DNA of 28,907 nucleotides from JBKJZO01 sp046715235 (GTDB lineage: Bacteria; Actinomycetota; Actinomycetes; BP-191), in the NCBI GenBank assembly GCA_046715235.1, contig JBKJZO010000214.1, forward strand, positions 1 through 28,907. Reading direction: 5' to 3'. Below the pieces are notes generated by a model. That model was not told the DNA's origin and did no database searches. It saw only the letters and a program-made list of their open reading frames with translations. Both the position numbers and the translations under genes were made by a program. Positions within the stretch are counted from its first letter, which is position 1; the number at the start of each line of letters is the position of its first letter. Below are positions 22,692 to 28,907 of this stretch, piece after piece.

Positions 22692-23752
22692 GCGGTCTTC
22701 TCGTGCACCAGGTCGACGACGCGCTTGAGCATGTCGGGATCGGTTTCCGGGAGCACGCCATGGCCGAGGTTGAAGATGTGGCCCGGCAGGTCGCGCGCGT
22801 CGTCGAGAACCATCGTCACTCGCTCGTCGATGACGCGCACGGGCGCGAGCAGCACGACCGGATCGAGGTTGCCCTGCAACGGCTTGCCCGGCACGCGACG
22901 GGCGGCTTCGTCGAGCGCGACCCGCCAGTCGACACCCACGACGTCGGCGCCCGCGTCGGCCATGAGGGGCAACAACTCGCCCGTGCCGACGCCGAAGTGG
23001 ATCCGCGGCACGCCCAGATCGGCCAGCCCGCTGAAAACCTTCGCGGACGCCGGCAGGACGAAGCGGCGGTAGTCGGCCGGGGCCAAGGCACCCACCCAGG
23101 AGTCGAAGAGCTGGATCGCGGACGCGCCGGCCAGCACCTGGGTGCGCAGAAAGGCGAGGGTGATGTCGGCGAGCCGGTCGAGCAGGCGCGCCCAAACCTG
23201 CGGTTCGGCGTACATCAGGGCCTTGGTGCGGGCGTGGTTCTTGGACGGGCCGCCCTCAACGAGGTAGCTCGCGAGCGTGAACGGCGCTCCCGCGAACCCG
23301 ATGAGCGGTACGTCGAGCTCCCCGACCAGCGTGCGCACAGCCTCGGTGATGTAGGGGATGTCGGCGTCTGGTTCGAGCGGCCGCAGCCGGGCGAGATCGT
23401 CGTCACCGCGCACCGGCTGCGCCACCACCGGTCCGATGCCCGGAGCGATGTCGAGGTCGATGCCGATCGCCTTCAGCGGCACCACGATGTCGCTGAACAA
23501 GATGGCCGCGTCGACACCGAGGCGACGGACCGGCTGCAGCGTGATCTCGGTGACCAGATCGGGCGTCATGCAGCTGTCGAGCATCTGCGTGCCTTTGCGC
23601 AGCGCGCGGTATTCGGGCAGCGCACGCCCGGCCTGACGCATAAACCAGACCGGCGTGTGCTCGCCGCGCTCGCCGCTGCAGGCGAGCAGGAACGGTGACT
23701 TCGCCAGGTCCACGCGTGCCGCCGGATGGGGAGCCGCTGCGGGGTGAGTCAC
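22688..23752 (-). CDS. hemE: Uroporphyrinogen decarboxylase
   Basis: The 354-residue enzyme converts uroporphyrinogen III to coproporphyrinogen III. The signature PVWFMRQAGR (34-43) supplies Arg39 and Arg43, and catalytic Asp88 is in LFSDIV. FAGAPFTLASYL, IQLFDSWVGAL and FNLGHGVLPET are further family segments. Length is typical. The start is GTG 23752 (VTHPAAAPHP...); the ribosome site is weak (GAG two bases before it, GGGA about 11 before). It heads the hemE-hemH block and is divergent from the small Cys-rich protein gene. Confidence 0.94.
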   Translation of the reverse strand: MTHPAAAPHPAARVDLAKSPFLLACSGERGEHTPVWFMRQAGRALPEYRALRKGTQMLDSCMTPDLVTEITLQPVRRLGVDAAILFSDIVVPLKAIGIDLDIAPGIGPVVAQPVRGDDDLARLRPLEPDADIPYITEAVRTLVGELDVPLIGFAGAPFTLASYLVEGGPSKNHARTKALMYAEPQVWARLLDRLADITLAFLRTQVLAGASAIQLFDSWVGALAPADYRRFVLPASAKVFSGLADLGVPRIHFGVGTGELLPLMADAGADVVGVDWRVALDEAARRVPGKPLQGNLDPVVLLAPVRVIDERVTMVLDDARDLPGHIFNLGHGVLPETDPDMLKRVVDLVHEKTA

Positions 23753-23845
23753 TTCTCAATGGTCCCACGGCGTCACAGGTGCCGCGCGCCGAGGTGGCGC
23801 GCCGATTCGAACAGATGTGCGACACGCCGCCGCGCTTGCCGGTTT

Positions 23846-23868
23846 TTGTCGGACCCCCTTGTCAGCAT
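23846..23868 (+). promoter_or_regulatory. PafBC-type (RecA-NDp) DNA-damage promoter candidate
   Basis: TTGTCGGAC, 8 bases, then CAGCAT compares with the known actinobacterial consensus TTGTCRGTG-N8-TANNNT. The TTGTCR half is exact, spacing is exact, and the -10 differs in its first base. Predicted transcription would start near 23875, 17 bases before GAGAGAGG and about 31 before the GTG at 23906. Confidence 0.45.
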
Positions 23869-23905
23869 GAAACCCACGAGCACGAGTGAACGAGAGAGGT
23901 GTCCC

Positions 23906-24106
23906 GTGGAGCTGGCGTCCGGTTGGTGCGCACAGTGCGAGACCCACGTCGACTTCGAGCGTCCGACGTGCGTCGACCATCCCGAAGAATGCCCCGAGCT
24001 CGTCTGCCTCGAGTGCGGCACGGCGTACGTCGGCGGTGACGTCGTCTTCTACATCGCCGCGATGAGCGCGACACCGACGAACGCCGTGGTGACCCCCGCG
24101 GCCTGA
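23906..24106 (+). CDS. Small Cys-rich (zinc-ribbon-like) protein
   Basis: The 66-residue protein has WCAQC, then C-x6-C (TCVDHPEEC) and VCLEC, giving two CxxC pairs that suggest a structural zinc site. The GTG start at 23906 is favoured by GAGAGAGG 7-8 bases upstream. ATG 23867, in the same frame, falls inside the candidate promoter and would not be transcribed in full. The last 19 residues lie over the 3' end of the convergent EamA gene (58-bp overlap), so the C-terminus may be a recent extension. Similar short actinobacterial proteins exist but have no assigned function. Confidence 0.68.
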   Translation: MELASGWCAQCETHVDFERPTCVDHPEECPELVCLECGTAYVGGDVVFYIAAMSATPTNAVVTPAA

Positions 24107-24891
24107 ACCCGAGTCAGCCGCTCGTGCTGCAGATGCCTGGCGAGCAACACCGTGAAGACCGGATAGAGCGACGCAAGTGTGCCGACGATCGAGAGGTCCT
24201 GCTCACGCGCGGCGCTCCCGAACAGCGCGTTGGCGCCGACGTCCGCCAGGCCGACGGCGGCCAGCAGTTTCCAGTCCACTTGCCAGTTGCCAGCCGGTCG
24301 CCGGCGCGCGAGGAAGATCGCGATCGGCACCGTGAAAACAGCTCCGGTCAGCCGCGTCGCGATGAGCGTCATCCCGACGCTGACCTGGCTGCCGCGCTCG
24401 ATGAAGACCAGCACGGTGCCGAAGCCGATCGCGGCAACCAGTGCCAGCGCGATCGAGCGCGAGGCGTTGGCGCCCCCTCGAGAGACTTCGCCTACGGACG
24501 CGAGCACGATGCCAACCACCGCAAGGGCAATGCCCGCCACCTGCCAGGACGAGGGCGCATCCCCGCCTGCCAACCCCACGACCACCGGAATGACCACGCC
24601 GGTCGCCGCGATCGGCGCGACAACCCCCATCGTCCCGTCGGCCAGCGCACGGTAGAACGCGGCGAGCGCGACCAGTCCGACCGTCCCGGTACCTGACCCC
24701 CAGAGCAGGTAGAGCCCCGGCTCGTGCAAAGCGCCCGAAGCCGGTACGACGACGAGCAGCAACGCGAGGGCGACCCCCTGCGACGCGGCCAGCACGGTGA
24801 CGAGCGGCAGCCGGCGTGACAGCGTGCCGCCCAGGAAGTCCGCGGTCCCCCAGACGATGCCCGAGGCGAGAGCGAGCAGCGCGCCTAGCAT
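24049..24891 (-). CDS. EamA/DMT-superfamily transporter
   Basis: The 280-residue protein has ten predicted membrane helices in two EamA repeats (about 1-135 and 147-280). The start MLGALLALASGIVWGTADFLGG is typical, and the second repeat holds GTVLVFIERGS and ASLYPVFTVLLARHLQHERLT, a hallmark end of EamA units. The family exports amino acids, sugars or other metabolites; the substrate cannot be told from sequence. The start is ATG 24891. It is divergent from DUF3000 and overlaps the small Cys-rich gene tail to tail. Confidence 0.88.
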   Translation of the reverse strand: MLGALLALASGIVWGTADFLGGTLSRRLPLVTVLAASQGVALALLLVVVPASGALHEPGLYLLWGSGTGTVGLVALAAFYRALADGTMGVVAPIAATGVVIPVVVGLAGGDAPSSWQVAGIALAVVGIVLASVGEVSRGGANASRSIALALVAAIGFGTVLVFIERGSQVSVGMTLIATRLTGAVFTVPIAIFLARRRPAGNWQVDWKLLAAVGLADVGANALFGSAAREQDLSIVGTLASLYPVFTVLLARHLQHERLTRVQAAGVTTAFVGVALIAAM

Positions 24892-24950
24892 CCGGCTGAG
24901 TCCGGCGGGGTCTGGATCACGACGCCCGACACTACGGGCGCGCGCCTTCC

Positions 24951-24979
24951 GGACACAGCAGGTTTCCTGGGCCTAACCT
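24951..24979 (+). promoter_or_regulatory. Promoter giving a leaderless DUF3000 message
   Basis: A -10 box TAACCT (24974-24979) ends six bases before ATG 24986, so transcription should start at the A of the ATG or next to it. A weak -35 candidate GGACAC (24951-24956) is 17 bp upstream. There is no ribosome site between the -10 box and the start codon, as expected for leaderless translation. Confidence 0.5.
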
Positions 24980-24985
24980 CCGAAC

Positions 24986-25561
24986 ATGCCCCCATCCTTG
25001 GAGCCGGAGGAACCGCCGGAGGCATTCCGCCGCGCGGTCACCGGCCTGCGCGAGGCGGAACAGGGGACCCGGGTGACGTTGCGGGAGATCGCGGCACCCA
25101 CCCGGCTGGCGCCGTACGCCTTCGCCCTCAGCGCGGAAGTCATCCGGGACGACCTCGATCTCGCGAGCGGCCGATTCATCGTGCTGCACGACCCTGACGG
25201 CAACGAAGCGTGGGACGGAAGCACTCGAATCGCCGCGTTCGTATCGGCGGACGTCGACGACGACATGGGCGCGGACCCGCTGCTTGCCGAGGTCGGCTGG
25301 TCGTGGCTGCTCGACGCCCTCGATGCGCACGGCGCGCGCCACCACGCGACGGGCGGCACGGTGACGCGTACGTCGTCGAGTCGCTTCGGGGCGATGGTCG
25401 AGGATCCCGACACCAGCGAGATCGAGCTGCGGTGCTCATGGACGCCCGAGGACGACGACCTCACGCCGCACCTACAGGCGTTCTGCGACGTGGTCTGCGC
25501 GATGGCCGGCCTGCCGCCCACGCAACCCAACGGCGTACTGACATTGCCCACTGCGCTGTAG
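24986..25561 (+). CDS. DUF3000 family protein
   Basis: The 191-residue soluble protein matches DUF3000, an actinobacterial family of unknown role often found near hemE. Visible segments are PEAFRRAVTGLREAEQ (11-26), EIAAPTRLAPYAFALSAEV, GRFIVLHDPDGNEAWDG, ADPLLAEVGWSWLLDALDAHGA, SSSRFGAMVEDPDTSEIELRCSWTP and HLQAFCDVVCAMAGLPP. No catalytic motif is recognised. The start at ATG 24986 fits a leaderless message. Its stop (25559-25561) runs into the hairpin before the guanidine operon. Confidence 0.88.
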   Translation: MPPSLEPEEPPEAFRRAVTGLREAEQGTRVTLREIAAPTRLAPYAFALSAEVIRDDLDLASGRFIVLHDPDGNEAWDGSTRIAAFVSADVDDDMGADPLLAEVGWSWLLDALDAHGARHHATGGTVTRTSSSRFGAMVEDPDTSEIELRCSWTPEDDDLTPHLQAFCDVVCAMAGLPPTQPNGVLTLPTAL

Positions 25562-25594
25562 CCGCGTCGCGAGTTAACGAACTCGAAACGCGGC
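25561..25594 (+). terminator. Long interrupted hairpin after DUF3000
   Basis: An outer stem GCCGCGT/ACGCGGC (7 bp) and an inner stem CGAGTT/AACTCG (6 bp) with loop AACG are joined by a small CG/A internal loop. It begins on the last base of the DUF3000 stop codon. There is no T-run, so it may be a non-canonical terminator or a leader structure for the next operon. It overlaps the GlnR-like repeat. Confidence 0.45.
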
Positions 25595-25612
25595 AGCACA
25601 CGTGCCGGAAAC
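25574..25612 (+). promoter_or_regulatory. GlnR-box-like repeat upstream of the guanidine operon
   Basis: TTAAC-n6-GAAAC (25574-25589) is followed after 7 bases by CACAC-n6-GAAAC (25597-25612). Actinobacterial GlnR sites follow GTNAC-n6-GAAAC-n6-GTNAC-n6-GAAAC. Both GAAAC boxes are exact; the other boxes are partial and the central gap is one base too long. GlnR control would suit a nitrogen-scavenging operon. Confidence 0.3.
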
Positions 25613-25687
25613 ACGCCAGCCATTGACTGGCCCGGCGTCGGCTTGGGGAGCGTTCCGCTGTTCCGCCGTTAACAGATGAGGTGAGTC

Positions 25688-26815
25688 TTGGGCGCGTTCC
25701 ACCCGCACGAGAACTACGGTCCCGAGGCGGCTTTCGCGGTTGCCGCCGAGGCAGAACTACCGACGACCATGTGGGAACGCGAAGTCGCGCGTGGCTTGGA
25801 ACTCGGGCTGCAGGGTGCCGACTCCATCGTCGACCGGAGCATCCCGACGTTTTCCAGGGGGGAACTGCCGCACTTCGCCGGCATCAACACCTTCCTCAAA
25901 GCGCCGTACGTCGAGGACGTGCGCCGCTGCGGCGAGTACGACGTGGCGGTGCTCGGCGCGCCGTTCGACGGCGGCACGACGTACCGGTCGGGCACACGCT
26001 TCGGCCCGCAGGGGATCCGCAAGATCTCCGCTCTCTACGGCCCGTACAGCTTCGAACTCGGCGTCGACCTGCGCGAGTCGATCACCATCGGCGACCTCGG
26101 CGACATCTTCACGATCCCTGGCAACATCGAGAAGACGTTCGATCAGATCTCGAAGGCCGTGAGTCACGTCTACTCATCCGGCGCGTTCCCTGTCGTGCTC
26201 GGCGGCGACCACTCGATCGGCTATCCGACGGTGCGCGGCGTCGCCGAACACCTCTCGGGCAACCTCGGCATCATCCACTTCGACCGGCACGTCGACACGC
26301 AGGAGACCGACCTCGACGAGCGGATGCACACAACGCCGTGGTTCCACGCGACGGACCTGCCCAACGTGCCGCCGAAGAACCTCGTTCAGATCGGCATCGG
26401 CGGCTGGCAGGCCCCGCGCCCCGGCGTCAAAGTCGGCCGCGAGCGCGGCACGACGATCATGACCGTGACCGACTGCGTGGAGATGGGTGTCGAAGCCGCC
26501 GCGGAGCGTGCCCTCGAGGTCGCGTGGGACGGCGCGGAAGCGGTGTGGCTGTCGTTCGACGTGGACTGCCTGGACGCGGCTTTCGTTCCAGGGACGGGCT
26601 GGCCCGAGCCGGGCGGGTTCCTGCCCCGCGAGGTGCTCAAGTTCATCCAGATCATCGCCGGCGCCAAACCGCTGGCCGGCATCGAGATCGTCGAATGCTC
26701 GCCGCCGTACGACAACGCGGAGATCACCTCGCTCATCGCAACGCGCGTCATCTGCGACACCCTGGGCTGCCTCGTCCGAGGCGGCCATCTGCCCAAGAAG
26801 AGCGGCGGGCGCTAG
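25688..26815 (+). CDS. gdmH: Ureohydrolase-fold enzyme, probable guanidine hydrolase GdmH
   Basis: The 375-residue arginase/agmatinase-fold protein has metal ligands His175 (GGDHS), Asp199/His201/Asp203 (FDRHVDTQ) and Asp291/Asp293 (SFDVDCLD). Three traits fit the Ni-dependent guanidinase group (Synechocystis Sll1077) more than agmatinase: a long N-terminal extension (about 80 residues before DVAVLGAPFDGG), DRHVD in place of the usual DAHxD, and the segment DERMHTTPWFH plus FVPGTGWPEPGG. GdmH splits guanidine into urea and ammonium. The start is TTG 25688, 6 bases after GAGG. A transporter of matching type follows at 24 bases. Agmatinase or a related guanidino-acid hydrolase remains possible. 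Confidence 0.8.
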   Translation: MGAFHPHENYGPEAAFAVAAEAELPTTMWEREVARGLELGLQGADSIVDRSIPTFSRGELPHFAGINTFLKAPYVEDVRRCGEYDVAVLGAPFDGGTTYRSGTRFGPQGIRKISALYGPYSFELGVDLRESITIGDLGDIFTIPGNIEKTFDQISKAVSHVYSSGAFPVVLGGDHSIGYPTVRGVAEHLSGNLGIIHFDRHVDTQETDLDERMHTTPWFHATDLPNVPPKNLVQIGIGGWQAPRPGVKVGRERGTTIMTVTDCVEMGVEAAAERALEVAWDGAEAVWLSFDVDCLDAAFVPGTGWPEPGGFLPREVLKFIQIIAGAKPLAGIEIVECSPPYDNAEITSLIATRVICDTLGCLVRGGHLPKKSGGR

Positions 26816-26839
26816 CCCGATCGAGGACCAGGAGCCAGC

Positions 26840-27892
26840 ATGAAGCGCCCCGTCTCACTTCTTACAGCGACCGCACTCGCGGGCGTGCTCGCCCTTAGCG
26901 CCTGTGGGAGCGATAAGCCCAAGGCAGCGGACACGCCGTCCGACTCCGCTGCGGCGACAGCTGCGGCTACGACGCCCGCGGCGGCAGGCACGAAGGTGAC
27001 GCTCGCGTTCAGCGCCTGGCCGGGCTGGTTCCCGTGGCAAGTCGCGGCCGACAAGGGCCTGTTCGAGAAAAACGGCGTCGAGGTGGAGCTGAAGTACTTC
27101 GACAGCTACACCGACAGCCTCAACGCGCTCGCCGCGGGCAAGGTCGACGCCAACAGTCAGACCCTCAATGACACGCTCGCGTCGGTGAGCGGCGGCGCCA
27201 AACAATCCATCGTCCTGGTCAACGACAACTCGACCGGGAACGACCAGATCATCGCGAAGCCAGGCATCAACAGCGTCGCCGAGCTCAAGGGCAAGAAGGT
27301 CGCGGCGGAACAGGGCACGGTCGACCACTACCTGCTGTTGCTCGCGCTGAAGAAGGCGGGCCTGACCGAAAAGGACATCACGTTCGTGCCGTTGTTGACG
27401 GATGCCGCTGCCGCGGCGTTCGTGGCGGGCAAGGTCGACGCAGTCGGCGTGTTTGCACCCTTCACCACGACGGCGCTCGGCCTCAAGGACAGCAAGGCGA
27501 TCGCGACGTCCGCCGACCACCCCGGGGCCATTCCGGACCACCTGGTCTTCACGTCCGAGTTCACGGCGAAGCACCCGGCGGAGGTGCAGGCCGTCGTACA
27601 AACGTGGTTCGACGCTCTGGCGTGGATCGCCGCGAACAAGGACGAAGCAGTGTCGATCATGGCCAAGAAGGCCGGCGTCACCGACGCCGAGTACCTCGAC
27701 TACGACAAGGGCACGAGCATCTTCACGCTCGACCAGAACCTCGCGGCTTTCGCCCCGGACGCCGCTACGTCGCCGCTGGGCAAGCAGGCTGCTGAGATCG
27801 GCGACTTCCTCGTATCGTCCGGCCTCACCGACAAGAAGCCGTCAGCCGAGGGCCTGTTCGACGACAGCTTCGTGAAGGCGGTCAAGGGGTGA
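26840..27892 (+). CDS. ABC substrate-binding lipoprotein (NMT1/TauA type)
   Basis: The 350-residue protein has a lipoprotein signal (lipobox LSAC, Cys22) and an Ala/Thr/Pro linker (23-50). A binding domain of the nitrate/sulfonate/taurine (NMT1/SsuA) family follows, with LAFSAWPGWFPWQVAADKGLF, VELKYFDSYTDSLNALAAGKVDA and VAELKGKKVAAEQGTVDHYLLLLALKKAGL. GGAG sits about 7 bases before the ATG. It follows the hydrolase gene by 24 bases and overlaps the permease by 4. Given the hydrolase, guanidine is the likely ligand; Trp/Phe-rich positions in GWFPW could face a small cation, but this is inference. Confidence 0.88.
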   Translation: MKRPVSLLTATALAGVLALSACGSDKPKAADTPSDSAAATAAATTPAAAGTKVTLAFSAWPGWFPWQVAADKGLFEKNGVEVELKYFDSYTDSLNALAAGKVDANSQTLNDTLASVSGGAKQSIVLVNDNSTGNDQIIAKPGINSVAELKGKKVAAEQGTVDHYLLLLALKKAGLTEKDITFVPLLTDAAAAAFVAGKVDAVGVFAPFTTTALGLKDSKAIATSADHPGAIPDHLVFTSEFTAKHPAEVQAVVQTWFDALAWIAANKDEAVSIMAKKAGVTDAEYLDYDKGTSIFTLDQNLAAFAPDAATSPLGKQAAEIGDFLVSSGLTDKKPSAEGLFDDSFVKAVKG

Positions 27893-28791
27893 TCCCGGCG
27901 GACCCGGAACTGGCGTCGCCCGAACTTCCCTCGGCGACGCCAGAGGGACGGGCGGGCGCGGCGCGGGACGACTGGCCGCAGTTGCCTCGGCGGCGGCCGT
28001 CCCGCGAGCCGCGGCTGTTCGCGATACGCGAGCCGATCTCGATTTCCGCGTCGTGGGTGCTGTCTATCGCTTCGATACTGGTCCCACTCGCGGCCTGGAC
28101 GCTGTTGAGCATCAGCGGGGTCGTGAAGAAGAAGCAGTTCCTGCCGACGCCCGCGGCTGTCGTCGCCGCACTCGGCGACATGATTGCCTCCGGTGAGCTC
28201 TGGACCGACGCCGCCGCGAGCATCAGCCGGGTCGGCATCGGATTCGGGATCGCAATCGCGATCTCGGTGCCGATGGGCATCCTGATGGGCTCGTTCCGCG
28301 CTGCGCAGGCTGCGGCCGAGCCGATGATCAGCTTGTTGAGGTACCTGCCGGCGGCCGCGTTCAGTCCACTGTTCATCCTCTGGCTGGGCCTGGGCGAGAC
28401 CTCGAAGATCGGCCTGATCATCCTCGGGGTTGTCTTCTTCAACACGCTGATGACCGCCGATGTCGTGCGAGTCGTCCCGCGTGAGCTGCTCGAGGTGTCC
28501 TACACCCTCGGTGCGAGGCGCGGCGAGGTGCTGCGCAAGGTGCTCGTACCGCACGCGCTCCCCGGCATGATCGACGCGATGCGGGTCAACGCCGCGGCTG
28601 CCTGGAACATCGTCGTGGTGGCCGAGGTGATCGCTTCGACGTCAGGTCTGGGTTACCGGATTGTCCGCTCGCAACGGTTCATGCAGACCGACCGCATCTT
28701 CGCCGTACTCGTGGTCATCGCACTGATCGGATTGACGATGGACCAGTCACTCCGGCTGCTTCGCGACCGAGTCGGGCGGTGGGTGCGATGA
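27889..28791 (+). CDS. ABC transporter permease (nitrate/taurine type)
   Basis: The 300-residue protein has a Pro/Arg-rich cytosolic N-terminus (1-50) and six or so membrane helices, with a BPD_transp_1 domain from about 105 onward. The EAA-type coupling loop is visible as ELLEVSYTLGARRGEVLRKVLVPHALPGMIDAM. FLPTPAAVVAALGDM and YLPAAAFSPLFILWLGLGETSKIGLI are typical of SsuC/TauC permeases. The start GTG 27889 overlaps the lipoprotein stop (GTGA), and its own stop overlaps the ATPase start (ATGA). Confidence 0.9.
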   Translation: MIPADPELASPELPSATPEGRAGAARDDWPQLPRRRPSREPRLFAIREPISISASWVLSIASILVPLAAWTLLSISGVVKKKQFLPTPAAVVAALGDMIASGELWTDAAASISRVGIGFGIAIAISVPMGILMGSFRAAQAAAEPMISLLRYLPAAAFSPLFILWLGLGETSKIGLIILGVVFFNTLMTADVVRVVPRELLEVSYTLGARRGEVLRKVLVPHALPGMIDAMRVNAAAAWNIVVVAEVIASTSGLGYRIVRSQRFMQTDRIFAVLVVIALIGLTMDQSLRLLRDRVGRWVR

Positions 28792-28907
28792 CGGCCCAGC
28801 TCAAGTTGCGGGGTGTGGTCAAGGACTTCCCGACGCGCAAGGGCGACGTGCGGGTGCTCGACGGCGTGGACTTCACTGTGTCCCCCGGTGAGTTCGTCTG
28901 CCTGGTC
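28788..28907 (+). CDS. ABC transporter ATPase, N-terminal part (cut by window edge)
   Basis: Forty residues are visible: MTAQLKLRGVVKDFPTRKGD, then VLDGVDFTVSPGEFVCLV, the strand leading to Walker A in NrtD/SsuB/TauB-type ATPases. Walker A itself lies past the edge. ATG 28788 overlaps the permease stop (ATGA). It completes the uptake system. Confidence 0.85.
   Translation, partial: MTAQLKLRGVVKDFPTRKGDVRVLDGVDFTVSPGEFVCLV

Noticed and set aside
25561..25687. Guanidine-I, -II or -III riboswitch upstream of the hydrolase
   Set aside because: No ykkC core sequence, no paired ACGR-loop hairpins and no recognisable type III pseudoknot sequence. The hairpin loops are AACG and GCACACG, which do not fit. 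A covariance-model search would settle it.
25681..26898. A 405-residue plus-strand frame overlapping the hydrolase gene
   Set aside because: Its product is Arg/Pro/His-rich without family similarity; the other frame carries all arginase-fold metal motifs.
1..28907. CRISPR array, prophage, toxin-antitoxin or replication origin
   Set aside because: No regularly spaced repeats, phage structural genes, paired small toxin/antitoxin genes or DnaA-box cluster were seen.

Overview
The window is high-GC DNA from an actinobacterium (class Actinomycetia). The evidence is the codon bias, frequent GTG/TTG starts, a Gly-Cys-Val tRNA cluster, a DUF3000 gene, a PadR-controlled ABC exporter and a coproporphyrin-type heme pathway (HemQ). 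The sequence does not support a genus.

Layout. 1-244: three minus-strand tRNAs (Gly, Cys, and a Val cut by the window edge). 286-5453: a DUF72 protein, a LacI-family regulator with a visible promoter and operator, an orphan GAF histidine kinase, and a secreted M23-type cell-wall hydrolase. 5604-6948: an IS481-family insertion sequence with 21-bp inverted repeats. 6997-11025: ZapE-type ATPase, a decayed stretch (tiny membrane ORFs, a frameshifted ABC ATPase) and a YdbS/YdbT-like pair of bacterial PH-domain membrane proteins. 11026-11396 has no intact gene; it holds three hairpins, an IS3 transposase scrap and a DUF222/HNH scrap. 11397-14435: a small acidic protein, an ATP-dependent DNA ligase (LigC type), a secreted protein of unknown role, and a LigD-type primase-polymerase. 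14458-18293: a tightly coupled padR-ATPase-permease exporter operon with a tandem palindromic operator.

18408-23752 is heme biosynthesis on the minus strand: hemE-hemH, then cgoX-hemQ-small membrane protein. A DUF4349 lipoprotein gene on the plus strand separates the two blocks. Together these four enzymes take uroporphyrinogen III to coproporphyrinogen III (HemE), coproporphyrin III (CgoX), coproheme (HemH/CpfC) and heme b (HemQ/ChdC). 23846-25561: a small Cys-rich protein behind a candidate PafBC-type DNA-damage promoter, an EamA/DMT transporter, and DUF3000, whose start suggests a leaderless message.

The most interesting system is at 25561-28907 (running off the edge). It holds an arginase-fold hydrolase that looks more like the nickel guanidine hydrolase GdmH than agmatinase, followed by a lipoprotein substrate-binding protein, a permease and an ATPase of the nitrate/sulfonate/taurine type, joined by short gaps or 4-nt overlaps. 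This looks like a guanidine uptake-and-hydrolysis operon for nitrogen scavenging. A GlnR-like repeat lies upstream. No known guanidine riboswitch was recognised.
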